The position numbers and the translations under genes are program-made. Shown piece after piece: positions 27,128 through 34,626 of a DNA stretch of 64,000 nt. Each line of letters begins with the position of its first letter. Within the stretch, counting starts at the first letter, position 1. Below the pieces are notes generated by a model. The model saw nothing but the letters and a program-made list of their open reading frames with translations, was not told the DNA's origin and ran no database searches. Source of the DNA: Polymorphobacter multimanifer (GTDB lineage Bacteria > Pseudomonadota > Alphaproteobacteria > Sphingomonadales > Sphingomonadaceae); assembly GCF_014205635.1 (NCBI RefSeq), contig NZ_JACIIV010000003.1, positions 62,001-126,000 on the forward strand, in the 5' to 3' direction.

Positions 27128-27901
27128 GTGGCCGAACCCAGGCTTGCCCTGCTGCATTCCGAAACGCATGTGGCGGCCGCGGCGGCGCGGCGGCTGCGCG
27201 ATCGCTATGCCTTTGTGGCGGTGCGCGATGCCGATGTGGTGGTCGTGCTCGGCGGTGACGGCTTTCTGCTGCAGACGCTGCACGAGGCGATGCAGGCGGC
27301 GGACCCCAAGCCGGTGTTCGGAATGAACCGCGGCACCGTGGGCTTCATGATGAACGACTGGAAGGAGGCGCATCTGCCGACGCGGGTGGGAGCCGCGCTG
27401 GCGGTGACGCTGCACCCGCTGCAGATGCTGGCGGTGGATGCGAACGGAGCGCGGTTCAGTTCGCCGGCGATCAACGAGGTATCGCTGCTGCGCGAGACGC
27501 GGCAGGCGGCGAAGATCGCCATCACCATCGACGGCAAGGTGCGGATGGAGGAATTGATCTGCGACGGGGTGCTGGTGGCGACACCTGCGGGCAGCACGGC
27601 GTATAATCTTTCGGCGCATGGGCCGATCCTGCCGCTGCAATCGGACCTGCTGGCACTGACGCCGATAAGCCCGTTTCGCCCGCGGCGCTGGCGCGGGGCG
27701 CTGCTGCCGCAGGCTAGCACGATCACCTTCACGGTGCTGGAGGCCGGCAAGCGCCCGGTTTCGGCGGTGGCGGACCAGTTCGAGGTGCGCGACGTGGCGC
27801 AGGTGACGGTGAGCACCGACAAGTCGATCAGCCTGTCGATGCTGTTCGATCCGGACTATGCGCTCGACGACCGGATCGTGGCCGAACAGTTTTGCGTCTG
27901 A
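27128..27901 (+). CDS. nadK: NAD kinase
   Basis: 257-residue enzyme that makes NADP from NAD. The conserved GGDG motif is at residues 42-45 (VVLGGDGFLLQTLH), followed by FGMNRGTVGFMMN and the NE motif in SPAINEVSLLRE. The segment DGVLVATPAGSTAYNLSAHGP is the diagnostic NAD-binding loop. GTG start immediately after the moaA stop, so the two genes are cotranscribed. The length is normal for the short alphaproteobacterial form. Confidence 0.94.
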   Translation: MAEPRLALLHSETHVAAAAARRLRDRYAFVAVRDADVVVVLGGDGFLLQTLHEAMQAADPKPVFGMNRGTVGFMMNDWKEAHLPTRVGAALAVTLHPLQMLAVDANGARFSSPAINEVSLLRETRQAAKIAITIDGKVRMEELICDGVLVATPAGSTAYNLSAHGPILPLQSDLLALTPISPFRPRRWRGALLPQASTITFTVLEAGKRPVSAVADQFEVRDVAQVTVSTDKSISLSMLFDPDYALDDRIVAEQFCV

Positions 27902-27954
27902 AGGGGTTGCTTGGGCCCATGGCGCTCGCTATAGGCCCGGTTCCGCCCGCGCAT

Positions 27955-28026
27955 TCCTCGGTAGCTCAGCGGTAGAGCATTCGACTGTTAATCGAATGGT
28001 CGCAGGTTCGAATCCTGCCCGGGGAG
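27955..28026 (+). tRNA. tRNA-Asn (GTT)
   Basis: 72-base cloverleaf. The acceptor stem TCCTCGG pairs with CCGGGGA (one T-G wobble), with discriminator G. D arm GCTCAGCGGTAGAGC, anticodon stem TTCGA/TCGAA around loop CTGTTAA (anticodon GTT), and T arm GCAGGTTCGAATCCTGC are all present. CCA is not encoded. It follows nadK by 53 bases and is followed at once by a repeat element. Confidence 0.95.
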
Positions 28027-28033
28027 CGCGCAG

Positions 28034-28147
28034 GGCGGCAAAGATTAGCGGCGCTAATCTGAGACTCGCCCAAGCGCGGCCAGCGAGGCGGCTGGCCCTT
28101 TGCCAGCCGAACTCATCTGACGTCAGCCGCGGGCTTTGCCCGCGGCC
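28034..28147 (+). repeat. Three-hairpin intergenic repeat, copy 1
   Basis: Seven bases after tRNA-Asn. Hairpin 1: AGATTAGC (28042-28049), three-base loop, GCTAATCT. Hairpin 2: CGGCTGGC (28089-28096), five-base loop, GCCAGCCG. Hairpin 3: GCCGCGGGC (28126-28134), loop TTT, GCCCGCGGC. Spacers GACTCGCC and GACGTCAGCC are shared with copy 2 at 38932-39042. Stem sequences differ between copies, yet pairing is kept. Confidence 0.75.
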
Positions 28148-28215
28148 GCAGCGCAGCACGCCCCTCCCAAGCGCAGCCCTTGCTTTCTTCCCCCATTCGT
28201 TCATTCGGCAACCAG

Positions 28216-29280
28216 ATGCCGATGCAGAACAACCTCCCCCAGGGCGCCGACCTTTTCGGCGACATCGAGCCCTCGCCGCGCGTCCGCGCCCGCGACAACA
28301 TCCCCGGCCTCATCGTCGCCGGCCTCGCCACGCTCGCGGCGGCGGCACTTGCCAGCCGCTACGGCGCGCCCTTGACCTTGCTGGCGCTGCTGATCGGCCT
28401 CAGCCTCAACTTCCTGAGCTCCGACAAGCGGCTTGCCCCCGGGCTGGGGCTGGCGGCGCGCGAGCTGCTGCGCTTTGCCATCGTGCTGATCGGTGCGCGG
28501 ATCACCTTTGCGCAGATCGGCGCGCTCGGGCCGGAGGCACTGGCGATGGTGAGCGTGACGGTGCTGGCGACGCTCGGCACCGGCGTGGTGGTGGCGCGCA
28601 GCCTCGGGCTGAGCCCTTCGCGCGGGGTGCTCGCCGGCGGGGCGGTGGCGATTTGCGGCGGCTCGGCGGCACTGGCGCTTTCGGCGACGCTCGGCGAGCG
28701 ACGGGTGAGCCAGTCCGACGTGACGCTGACGCTGGTGGGCATCTCGATCATGAGTGCGGCGGCGCTGATGCTGTATCCGGTGCTGGCGCTGACGCTGGGG
28801 CTTTCCGACGCGCAGGCCGGCTATTTCCTCGGCGGATCGGTGCATGACGTGGCGCAGGCGGTGGGGGCTGGCTATGCCTTCAGCGAGCCGGCGGGCGAAA
28901 CGGCGACGATCGTAAAGCTGGCGCGGGTGGCGCTGCTGGCGCCGGTGCTGGCGCTGGTGGGGCTGGCGTTTCCGGTGCGGGCGGAGGCGGGCGACGAACC
29001 CGATGCAAAACCGGCGAAGGCACCGCTGCTGCCATGGTTCGTGGTGGGGTTCTTCGTGGTGGCGGGGATCAATTCGCTCGGCTTCATCCCCGCCGTGGCG
29101 TCGACGGTTGCGGGCAATGCCGCAACCGCGCTGCTGGCGTTGTCGGTTGCTGCCACCGCCATCCGCACACCGGTGGCGGACATCATGAAGGCCGGGCCGC
29201 GCCCGCTGATCGTGATCGCCGCGTCGACGCTGGTGACGCTGGCGCTGGCGCTCGGCTACGCGATGCTGCGCATCGACTAG
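28216..29280 (+). CDS. YeiH-family putative sulfate exporter
   Basis: 354-residue membrane protein with about ten helices, matching the UPF0324/YeiH family (PSE): LLALLIGLSLNFLS, RFAIVLIGARITFAQI, GGAVAICGGSAALALS and the signature FLGGSVHDVAQAVGAGYAF are all family landmarks. Family members are annotated as putative sulfate or sulfite exporters, though the substrate is not proven here. The start MPMQNNLPQG is preferred to a Met 12 codons upstream that lies next to the repeat element. The stop overlaps that of the convergent cytochrome gene within CTAG. Confidence 0.82.
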   Translation: MPMQNNLPQGADLFGDIEPSPRVRARDNIPGLIVAGLATLAAAALASRYGAPLTLLALLIGLSLNFLSSDKRLAPGLGLAARELLRFAIVLIGARITFAQIGALGPEALAMVSVTVLATLGTGVVVARSLGLSPSRGVLAGGAVAICGGSAALALSATLGERRVSQSDVTLTLVGISIMSAAALMLYPVLALTLGLSDAQAGYFLGGSVHDVAQAVGAGYAFSEPAGETATIVKLARVALLAPVLALVGLAFPVRAEAGDEPDAKPAKAPLLPWFVVGFFVVAGINSLGFIPAVASTVAGNAATALLALSVAATAIRTPVADIMKAGPRPLIVIAASTLVTLALALGYAMLRID

Positions 29281-29669
29281 CGCTCGCCGCGTGTGGGCGC
29301 AGCGACGCCGCTCTCCGCCACCATCGCAGCGGTCACCTTGCCGCCGGGGCCCTTGTTGTAGCGGTTGCCGAAGTTGCCGCGCACATAGTCGATCACATCG
29401 GCGATCTCCTGGTCGGTAAGCTGGCCGCGGAACCAGGGCATGGCGCCCTTGCCGCCGGTGACGACGCTGATCGGATATTCGGGATATTGCAGGTTGGGGT
29501 TCCTGGCGAGTGCGGTGATGCGCCCGGCGCCGACCGCCCCCATGGCGTTGGCCATGTGGCACGCCTGGCAGACGTTCTGATAGACTTCGGCACCGGGATG
29601 CGGAACCGCTGGCTTAGGGGCGGCGATGGCCGGGGCGGCGATGAGCAGGCTGAGGATGAGGATTCGCAT
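29277..29669 (-). CDS. Periplasmic mono-heme cytochrome c
   Basis: 130 residues with a signal peptide (MRILILSLLIAAPAIAA) and one heme site CQACH at residues 34-38. The likely distal ligand is the Met in GGKGAMPWF near residue 76, as in class I cytochromes c. The tail (QLTDQEIADVIDYVRGNFGNRYN) is typical of the last helix of such domains. It starts two bases after the stop of the flavin oxidase gene and probably serves as its electron acceptor, as in other paired flavoprotein/cytochrome units (inference). Confidence 0.85.
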   Translation of the reverse strand: MRILILSLLIAAPAIAAPKPAVPHPGAEVYQNVCQACHMANAMGAVGAGRITALARNPNLQYPEYPISVVTGGKGAMPWFRGQLTDQEIADVIDYVRGNFGNRYNKGPGGKVTAAMVAESGVAAPTRGER

Positions 29670-29671
29670 GT

Positions 29672-31324
29672 TCAGGCCTCCAGGGCGCGCTTGTGGAGCC
29701 GGGTGACGGCATCGAGCGAGGAGAGCAGAGCCCCCTCCATCCAGCATCCGATATAGGAGGCATGCTCGCCGGCCAGCACGATGCGGTCATCGACCGCAAC
29801 CAGTGTCTGGTAATGCTCCTCGCGCGTTTCCTCGTTCCATTGGGCGCAGCAGCCGAGCGTGTAGGGCACGCGGCTCCATGCGACGGAAGCGCCGGCGGTG
29901 AACTGCTCCTTGTAGCGGCCGGGGTGGAACACCGAGCCCATTTCGAGGACGGTGCGGACGCGCTCGTCGGGCGACATGCCGGCGAACTTGTAGGAGGCGG
30001 CGCCGAAGGTATAGGCGCCGAGGATGACGCCGGGGCCATCCGAATGCATCCCGCCCGAGGGGTAGGAGATCATCGAGATCGGCCGGTCGGTGAAGCTGAT
30101 GCCGCCGTAGATGGCATTCTCCTCCTCCCAGAAGCGGGTCTTCATCTCGAGACCGACCTTGACCGAGTTGGAATAGGGCACCGCGGCGATGGCGGCGAGC
30201 ATGCCGCCCGAAGCATCGAGCTCGATCTGGCTGAGGATGCCGAGCGGGATGGTGCAGACGCAGTAATCGGCCTTGGCCTCCTTGACCGCGCCGGTGGCGG
30301 TGTCGGTGTAGGTGGCAGTGACAGCACCGCCGGCCTGCGAGATCTTGGTCACCTTGGCGTTGAAGGTGACGAGCCCTTCCACCTGCTTGCCGAAGGCCTT
30401 GCCGATCATGCCCATGCCGCCGACGGGCTGGAACATCGTCGTCTGGTGGTCGATCGACATGTGCTGCGAGATGACAGCCCAGACGCCTGAATCGAGCACA
30501 TCCTTGAACGGCAGCGGATCCGACGGGATGGGCGAGCCGTCGACGCCGCCGCCCGACGGCCGCTCGAACCCGCGGCGACGCGACGAGCGATTGCCCTTCA
30601 CATAGCGCATGTCCTTGTCGAGCAGGCCCCAGGTGCGCAGCGCCTCCTTGAGCTTGTCCTGATCTTCGGCGGAGAACTGCGAATCGAGGCCGCGATTGTC
30701 GATGGCTTTGCCGAGCAGCTCGGCGACATTGCCCTCGAAATCGGCGGAGAGATCGCGATAGGGCATCGGCTTGCCGCCAAAGGCCTTGCTGTTGTGGACG
30801 AGCGCCTGGTGGTTGAGCTGGATGAAGGGCTCGAGCGCCACGCCGAAGGCCTTGCAATAATGCAGCAGGGTGCGGTGGTGATAGGGGATGCGCCACGGGC
30901 CGGGGTTGAGATAGTTGCCGGGCGCGAATCCGACCTTCTGCGTCTCCCCGCCGAGCTCGGTGTAGGTGTCCCCGCCGTAAAGCGACCAGTTGCGGCCGCC
31001 GGGGCGATTGTTGTATTCGAGGATCTGCACCTTGTAGCCGGCCTTGCGCAGCTCGAAGGCGGCGAGCATGCCGGCGAGGCCGGCGCCGAGCACGAGCACC
31101 GAGGCGCCGGCGGGAGCGCCCGACAGCTTGGGCGGGCCGGCGAACTGCGTTTCCTTGGCGTGTCCCAGCACTTCCATCGCCTGGTACAGCGCCAGCGAGC
31201 CGCCGATCATTCCGATGGTTCGCAACACTTCGCGCCGCGTTGGCGCTCGACCGGTTCCTGCAATCAACCCACGTCCCCCATCATCGTCAAAGGCGATCCT
31301 CCCCAGGACGCGACGACATGTCAT
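29672..31324 (-). CDS. FAD-dependent flavin amine oxidase, Tat-exported
   Basis: 550-residue amine-oxidase-family flavoprotein. An Arg-Arg pair in TRREVLRTIG (about residues 29-38) with the following hydrophobic GMIGGSLALYQ suggests Tat export. The FAD dinucleotide-binding motif VLVLGAGLAG is near residue 76-85, with NNRPGGRNWSL as the second FAD loop, and the C-terminal AGEHASYIGCWMEGAL closes the FAD site. Substrate unknown. Coupled to the cytochrome c gene downstream. An in-frame Met 18 codons upstream (31378) is equally possible; neither start has a clear ribosome-binding site. Confidence 0.82.
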   Translation of the reverse strand: MTCRRVLGRIAFDDDGGRGLIAGTGRAPTRREVLRTIGMIGGSLALYQAMEVLGHAKETQFAGPPKLSGAPAGASVLVLGAGLAGMLAAFELRKAGYKVQILEYNNRPGGRNWSLYGGDTYTELGGETQKVGFAPGNYLNPGPWRIPYHHRTLLHYCKAFGVALEPFIQLNHQALVHNSKAFGGKPMPYRDLSADFEGNVAELLGKAIDNRGLDSQFSAEDQDKLKEALRTWGLLDKDMRYVKGNRSSRRRGFERPSGGGVDGSPIPSDPLPFKDVLDSGVWAVISQHMSIDHQTTMFQPVGGMGMIGKAFGKQVEGLVTFNAKVTKISQAGGAVTATYTDTATGAVKEAKADYCVCTIPLGILSQIELDASGGMLAAIAAVPYSNSVKVGLEMKTRFWEEENAIYGGISFTDRPISMISYPSGGMHSDGPGVILGAYTFGAASYKFAGMSPDERVRTVLEMGSVFHPGRYKEQFTAGASVAWSRVPYTLGCCAQWNEETREEHYQTLVAVDDRIVLAGEHASYIGCWMEGALLSSLDAVTRLHKRALEA

Positions 31325-31461
31325 GGCATCGGTGATGGAAAAGCGGGCGTCTTGCAAGCCCTTCCCGCGCGAGCGCATTGACGCGGTCGCTTTTGCGGCA
31401 TTCAGCCTGACGAAAGCAACCCGGGCGCACTGGCTTGTTCACACTCCGAAGGGATTTGCCC

Positions 31462-32961
31462 ATGGCCACCCGCACCGCTTTTCGCCTGAATTCGCTGGTG
31501 CTGCCGCTGGCGGCGGTGGCGCTGGCAGGGTGCGCCTATGACGGCGTTTCCGGACAGGCGCCGCGCTACGACCAGGGTTCGGACTACGCCTATGGCGCGG
31601 ACGGCTATGATGACCAGGGCGAGCAAGGCTATGACGGCCAGTGGAACCCGGCGTGGACGGGCGTGGAGCAGCCCGGCGACCTGTTCGGCGGCGAGGATGT
31701 GGCTTCGGTGGATGTCTTTTACGAGCCGCTGGCCCCTTATGGCCGCTGGATCGAGACGCAATGGGGCCGGGCGTTTGCGCCCGATGTCGACCGCGGCTGG
31801 CGGCCCTATACCAATGGTCGCTGGACCGAATATCGGCTATGGATCAGCGACGATCCCTGGGGCTGGGCGACCGACCATTATGGCCGCTGGGCGCATGACG
31901 ACCGCATCGGCTGGGTGTGGGTGCCCGATACGCGCTGGGGGCCGCATTGGGTGGCGTTCCGCGAGAACGAGCAATATGCCGGCTGGGCGCCGATTCCGCC
32001 GCAGGTGGCCTATGACATCGGGGTCGGCTTCGGTGGCGGATATGGCGGCGGCTTCGGGGGTGGCGGCTTCGGGGGCGGGGGCTTCGGGGGTGGCGGCTTC
32101 GGGGGTGGCGGCTTCGGCTATGACGACTTCAACAGCTGGTATGGCCCGAGCTGGGTGTGGGCGCCGGTGGGGGCCATGTTCCTGCCGGGGCTGAACCGCC
32201 GCATCCTGCCCTATGGTGGCGGGCGCAACTATTGGCAGGCGACGCGCTGGCAGCACTGGACCCCCTGGACGCGGAACCGTGGCTGGGTGGGAGCGCCGGG
32301 GCGCAACTATTGGCGTGGGGCCAGCCCGATCAGCAACCGGATTGGTGGCAGTCTGGGAGCACGTCCCGGGTTCGGCCAGCCCTATGGCGGTGGCTATCGC
32401 CGGCCGCAGCAGGGGTGGAACGGCCAGCCGGGCTTGCAGCGCCCGCGGGGTGACGGGCGGCCCGGCTTCCAGCGTCCTGTCGGTGATGGGCGGCAGGGGT
32501 GGCAGGATCGGCGCGGCCAGCGGCCGGATGGCGCTGCGCCGAACTTCGGCAACCGGCCGCCACGGGCCGAGCGCCCGGCACCGGGCAATCGCCCGGACCG
32601 GGTGGGCGGCTATGTACCGCGGCCGGCCTATGCGAATGGCGGGGTAGCGCAGCCGGCGCCGCGTGCCGACTGGCGCGGCGGGGGTCGGCAGCCGGGAATG
32701 GGTGGCGGCAATCGCGGCGCGCCCGGAGCTGGCAATGCGGTGATCGGCAATGCGATCGGCGGTAGCCTTGGTGCGCGGCCGGAGCGGCAGGCGCGGCCAC
32801 AGGTGCAGGTGCAGCCCCGGCAGATGGCGGCGCCAGCGCCCATGGCCCGGCAGGAAGCGCCGCGGCCGGCACCGCAGGCCAGGGCCGAGCGCCCTGCCCC
32901 CAGTTCCGGTCCGGGCAGCGATGGTGGTCGGCGCGACTATGGCCGGCGCGATGAAAATTAG
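31462..32961 (+). CDS. DUF6600-type Gly/Arg-rich lipoprotein
   Basis: 499 residues. A lipoprotein signal ends in the lipobox LAGC with Cys at residue 24. Residues about 80-175 hold Trp-rich repeats (WRPYTNGRWTEYRLW, DPWGWATDHYGRWAHDDRIGWVW) that match DUF6600. A tandem FGGGG block follows at about residues 196-220. The C-terminal half is rich in Arg, Pro and Gly and probably disordered. Likely an outer-membrane or cell-envelope protein; function unknown. Start supported by GAAGGGA seven bases upstream. Its stop overlaps that of the convergent DsrE gene. Confidence 0.78.
   Translation: MATRTAFRLNSLVLPLAAVALAGCAYDGVSGQAPRYDQGSDYAYGADGYDDQGEQGYDGQWNPAWTGVEQPGDLFGGEDVASVDVFYEPLAPYGRWIETQWGRAFAPDVDRGWRPYTNGRWTEYRLWISDDPWGWATDHYGRWAHDDRIGWVWVPDTRWGPHWVAFRENEQYAGWAPIPPQVAYDIGVGFGGGYGGGFGGGGFGGGGFGGGGFGGGGFGYDDFNSWYGPSWVWAPVGAMFLPGLNRRILPYGGGRNYWQATRWQHWTPWTRNRGWVGAPGRNYWRGASPISNRIGGSLGARPGFGQPYGGGYRRPQQGWNGQPGLQRPRGDGRPGFQRPVGDGRQGWQDRRGQRPDGAAPNFGNRPPRAERPAPGNRPDRVGGYVPRPAYANGGVAQPAPRADWRGGGRQPGMGGGNRGAPGAGNAVIGNAIGGSLGARPERQARPQVQVQPRQMAAPAPMARQEAPRPAPQARAERPAPSSGPGSDGGRRDYGRRDEN
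32047..32121 (+). repeat. In-frame 15-base tandem repeat coding for FGGGG
   Basis: Nearly five units of GGCGGCTTCGGGGGT-type sequence (units starting at 32047, 32062, 32077, 32092 and 32107), differing only at third positions or single bases. A 15-base unit keeps the reading frame, so copy-number slippage would lengthen or shorten the Gly-rich linker without breaking the gene. Confidence 0.85.
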
Positions 32962-33497
32962 TCCTGGATGACGGCGTAGCCCTGGAGCTGGAGGGTGGCC
33001 ATGGTGGTGATGGCCGCCACGTCCACCTTCACGTCGGGGTTGAGCTCGGCCTTGGTGTAGCCGCCCGACACCATCGACTGGCCGCACAGGCGGAAGCTGA
33101 CGCCGGCCCCGGTGAGCTGGCGGATGAGCTCGGCATCGGGGTTGGCTGCTCCCTTGAAGCGGGCGGCAAAGGCCTGCGGGGTGAGGGTCGTGGGCACGGC
33201 GGCGCCGTGGATGGTGACGACGATGTCGGCGGGCTGCAGCTTGACGCCGTGCCGGTTGAGGAGATTGACCATGCGCGCCACGCGCTCGAGGCCCTGGTGG
33301 ATGCTGCCCGGGGTGCGCGCCGGCTGCGAGACATCGAACACCACCTTGTAGCGCATTGCGGGATCGGGCTTGAGATAGGGATCGGGCACTTCCTGGTAGC
33401 GGCCGTAGTCGGGGACAAGTTTGGGCGGGATCTGCGCCAGCGCCGGGGTGGCGGCGAGCGCCAGGGCGGCGCCGAGGGGAAAGAGCAGCTTCTGCAT
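32958..33497 (-). CDS. Periplasmic DsrE-family protein
   Basis: 179 residues with a signal peptide (MQKLLFPLGAALALAATPALA). The mature protein has the DsrE/TusD-type alpha/beta fold: YKVVFDVSQPA, HQGLERVARMVNLLNRHGV, DIVVTIHGAAVP, and the cysteine segment FRLCGQSMVSGGY. The Cys aligns with the position used for sulfur transfer in DsrE/TusD proteins. It is divergent from the diheme cytochrome gene, with 92 bases between the starts, a pairing that suggests a joint role in sulfur chemistry (inference). Confidence 0.78.
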   Translation of the reverse strand: MQKLLFPLGAALALAATPALAQIPPKLVPDYGRYQEVPDPYLKPDPAMRYKVVFDVSQPARTPGSIHQGLERVARMVNLLNRHGVKLQPADIVVTIHGAAVPTTLTPQAFAARFKGAANPDAELIRQLTGAGVSFRLCGQSMVSGGYTKAELNPDVKVDVAAITTMATLQLQGYAVIQD

Positions 33498-33589
33498 CCG
33501 ATTGTCCTTTTGTCTGGCCACGGCTACGCACGCTGCATGTTCCACAGCTGCTGCAATCCGCAAAGCCGCATTTTGCCTGAGGCCTGCCG

Positions 33590-34522
33590 ATGCGGGTGAC
33601 CATGGCCTTGCTCGGCGGGTTGGGCCTTGGCGCCATGATCGGCGCGGGGGCGATGCTGGCACTGCGCCCGGCGCCTGCTGCTCCGCCCAGGCCGGAGGTC
33701 GCCGGCTTTGTGGCACCGCTGGCCACCACAGCACCCGCGGGCGCCGAGGGCGATGCGATCCGGCTGGGGGCAAGGCTGATCACCGACACGGCGCGCGAGG
33801 CGCCGGACCATGTCGGCAACGGGCTGGCGTGCCGCAACTGCCATCTCGATGCTGGCGCCAAGGCGGGGGCGGCGCCGCTGTGGGCGGCGTTCGTGAACTT
33901 TCCGGCGTTCCGCAAGAAGAACGGCGAGATCAACAGCTTCCAGAAACGTGTGCAGGACTGCTTTCTTTACAGCATGAACGGCGATCCGCCCGCACTCGGC
34001 AGCCGCGAGCTGCTGGCGATCGAAAGCTATGCCGCCTTCATGGCGCGCGGGCTGCCGAGCGGCATGTCACCGGCCGGGCGTGGCTTCCCCAGGCTCGATG
34101 CCCCTGCCCTGCCGCCCGACGATGCGCGGGGCGAGGCGGTGTATGCGGCGCAGTGCAGCGCCTGCCATGGTGCCGAGGGTGCGGGGCAGATTGTCGATGG
34201 CGTGCAGGCGTTTCCGCCGCTGTGGGGGGCGCGGAGCTACAATTGGGGAGCGGGCATGGCGACGATCGACAAGGCCGCCGCCTTCATCCACGCCAATATG
34301 CCGCAGGGCAATGAGGGCAGCCTGACCCCGCAAGCGGCGTGGGATGTGGCGCATTACATCGATGGCAAGCTGCGCCCGCAGGATCCGCGCTTCCGGACCT
34401 CGGCGGAGGCGACGCGCGCCCGGCACCATGACCAGCCCTTCTCGCGCTATGGCACGATGGTGGGCGGCGAGCGTCTGGGTGATCTGGTGTCGACCCCCCC
34501 GGCGGGGCGGGCAACCGGCTGA
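33590..34522 (+). CDS. Diheme c-type cytochrome, TsdA-like
   Basis: 310 residues with an N-terminal signal or anchor (residues 5-25). Two heme sites: CRNCH at 81-85 and CSACH at 189-193. The surroundings of the first, NGLACRNCHLDAGAKAGAAPLW, and the later segment with Cys124 in VQDCFLYSMNG follow thiosulfate dehydrogenase TsdA, where a cysteine at that place is an axial heme ligand. Thiosulfate oxidation to tetrathionate (or the reverse) is the suggested reaction. It could instead be a generic diheme cytochrome, but the matched cysteine argues for TsdA. Confidence 0.74.
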   Translation: MRVTMALLGGLGLGAMIGAGAMLALRPAPAAPPRPEVAGFVAPLATTAPAGAEGDAIRLGARLITDTAREAPDHVGNGLACRNCHLDAGAKAGAAPLWAAFVNFPAFRKKNGEINSFQKRVQDCFLYSMNGDPPALGSRELLAIESYAAFMARGLPSGMSPAGRGFPRLDAPALPPDDARGEAVYAAQCSACHGAEGAGQIVDGVQAFPPLWGARSYNWGAGMATIDKAAAFIHANMPQGNEGSLTPQAAWDVAHYIDGKLRPQDPRFRTSAEATRARHHDQPFSRYGTMVGGERLGDLVSTPPAGRATG

Positions 34523-34626
34523 GGCCTGGCCGCAAAAATGCACATATCTGTGCCACGGCTCTTGCACTTTTGTTTCCAGCCAGCACTATCGCATTGCAAC
34601 AACTTGGATGGAGGCTGCTCGCCGGC

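Noticed and set aside
32047-32121. Regular repeats considered as a CRISPR array
   Set aside because: The units are contiguous, 15 bases long, in frame and code for Gly/Phe; there are no spacers.
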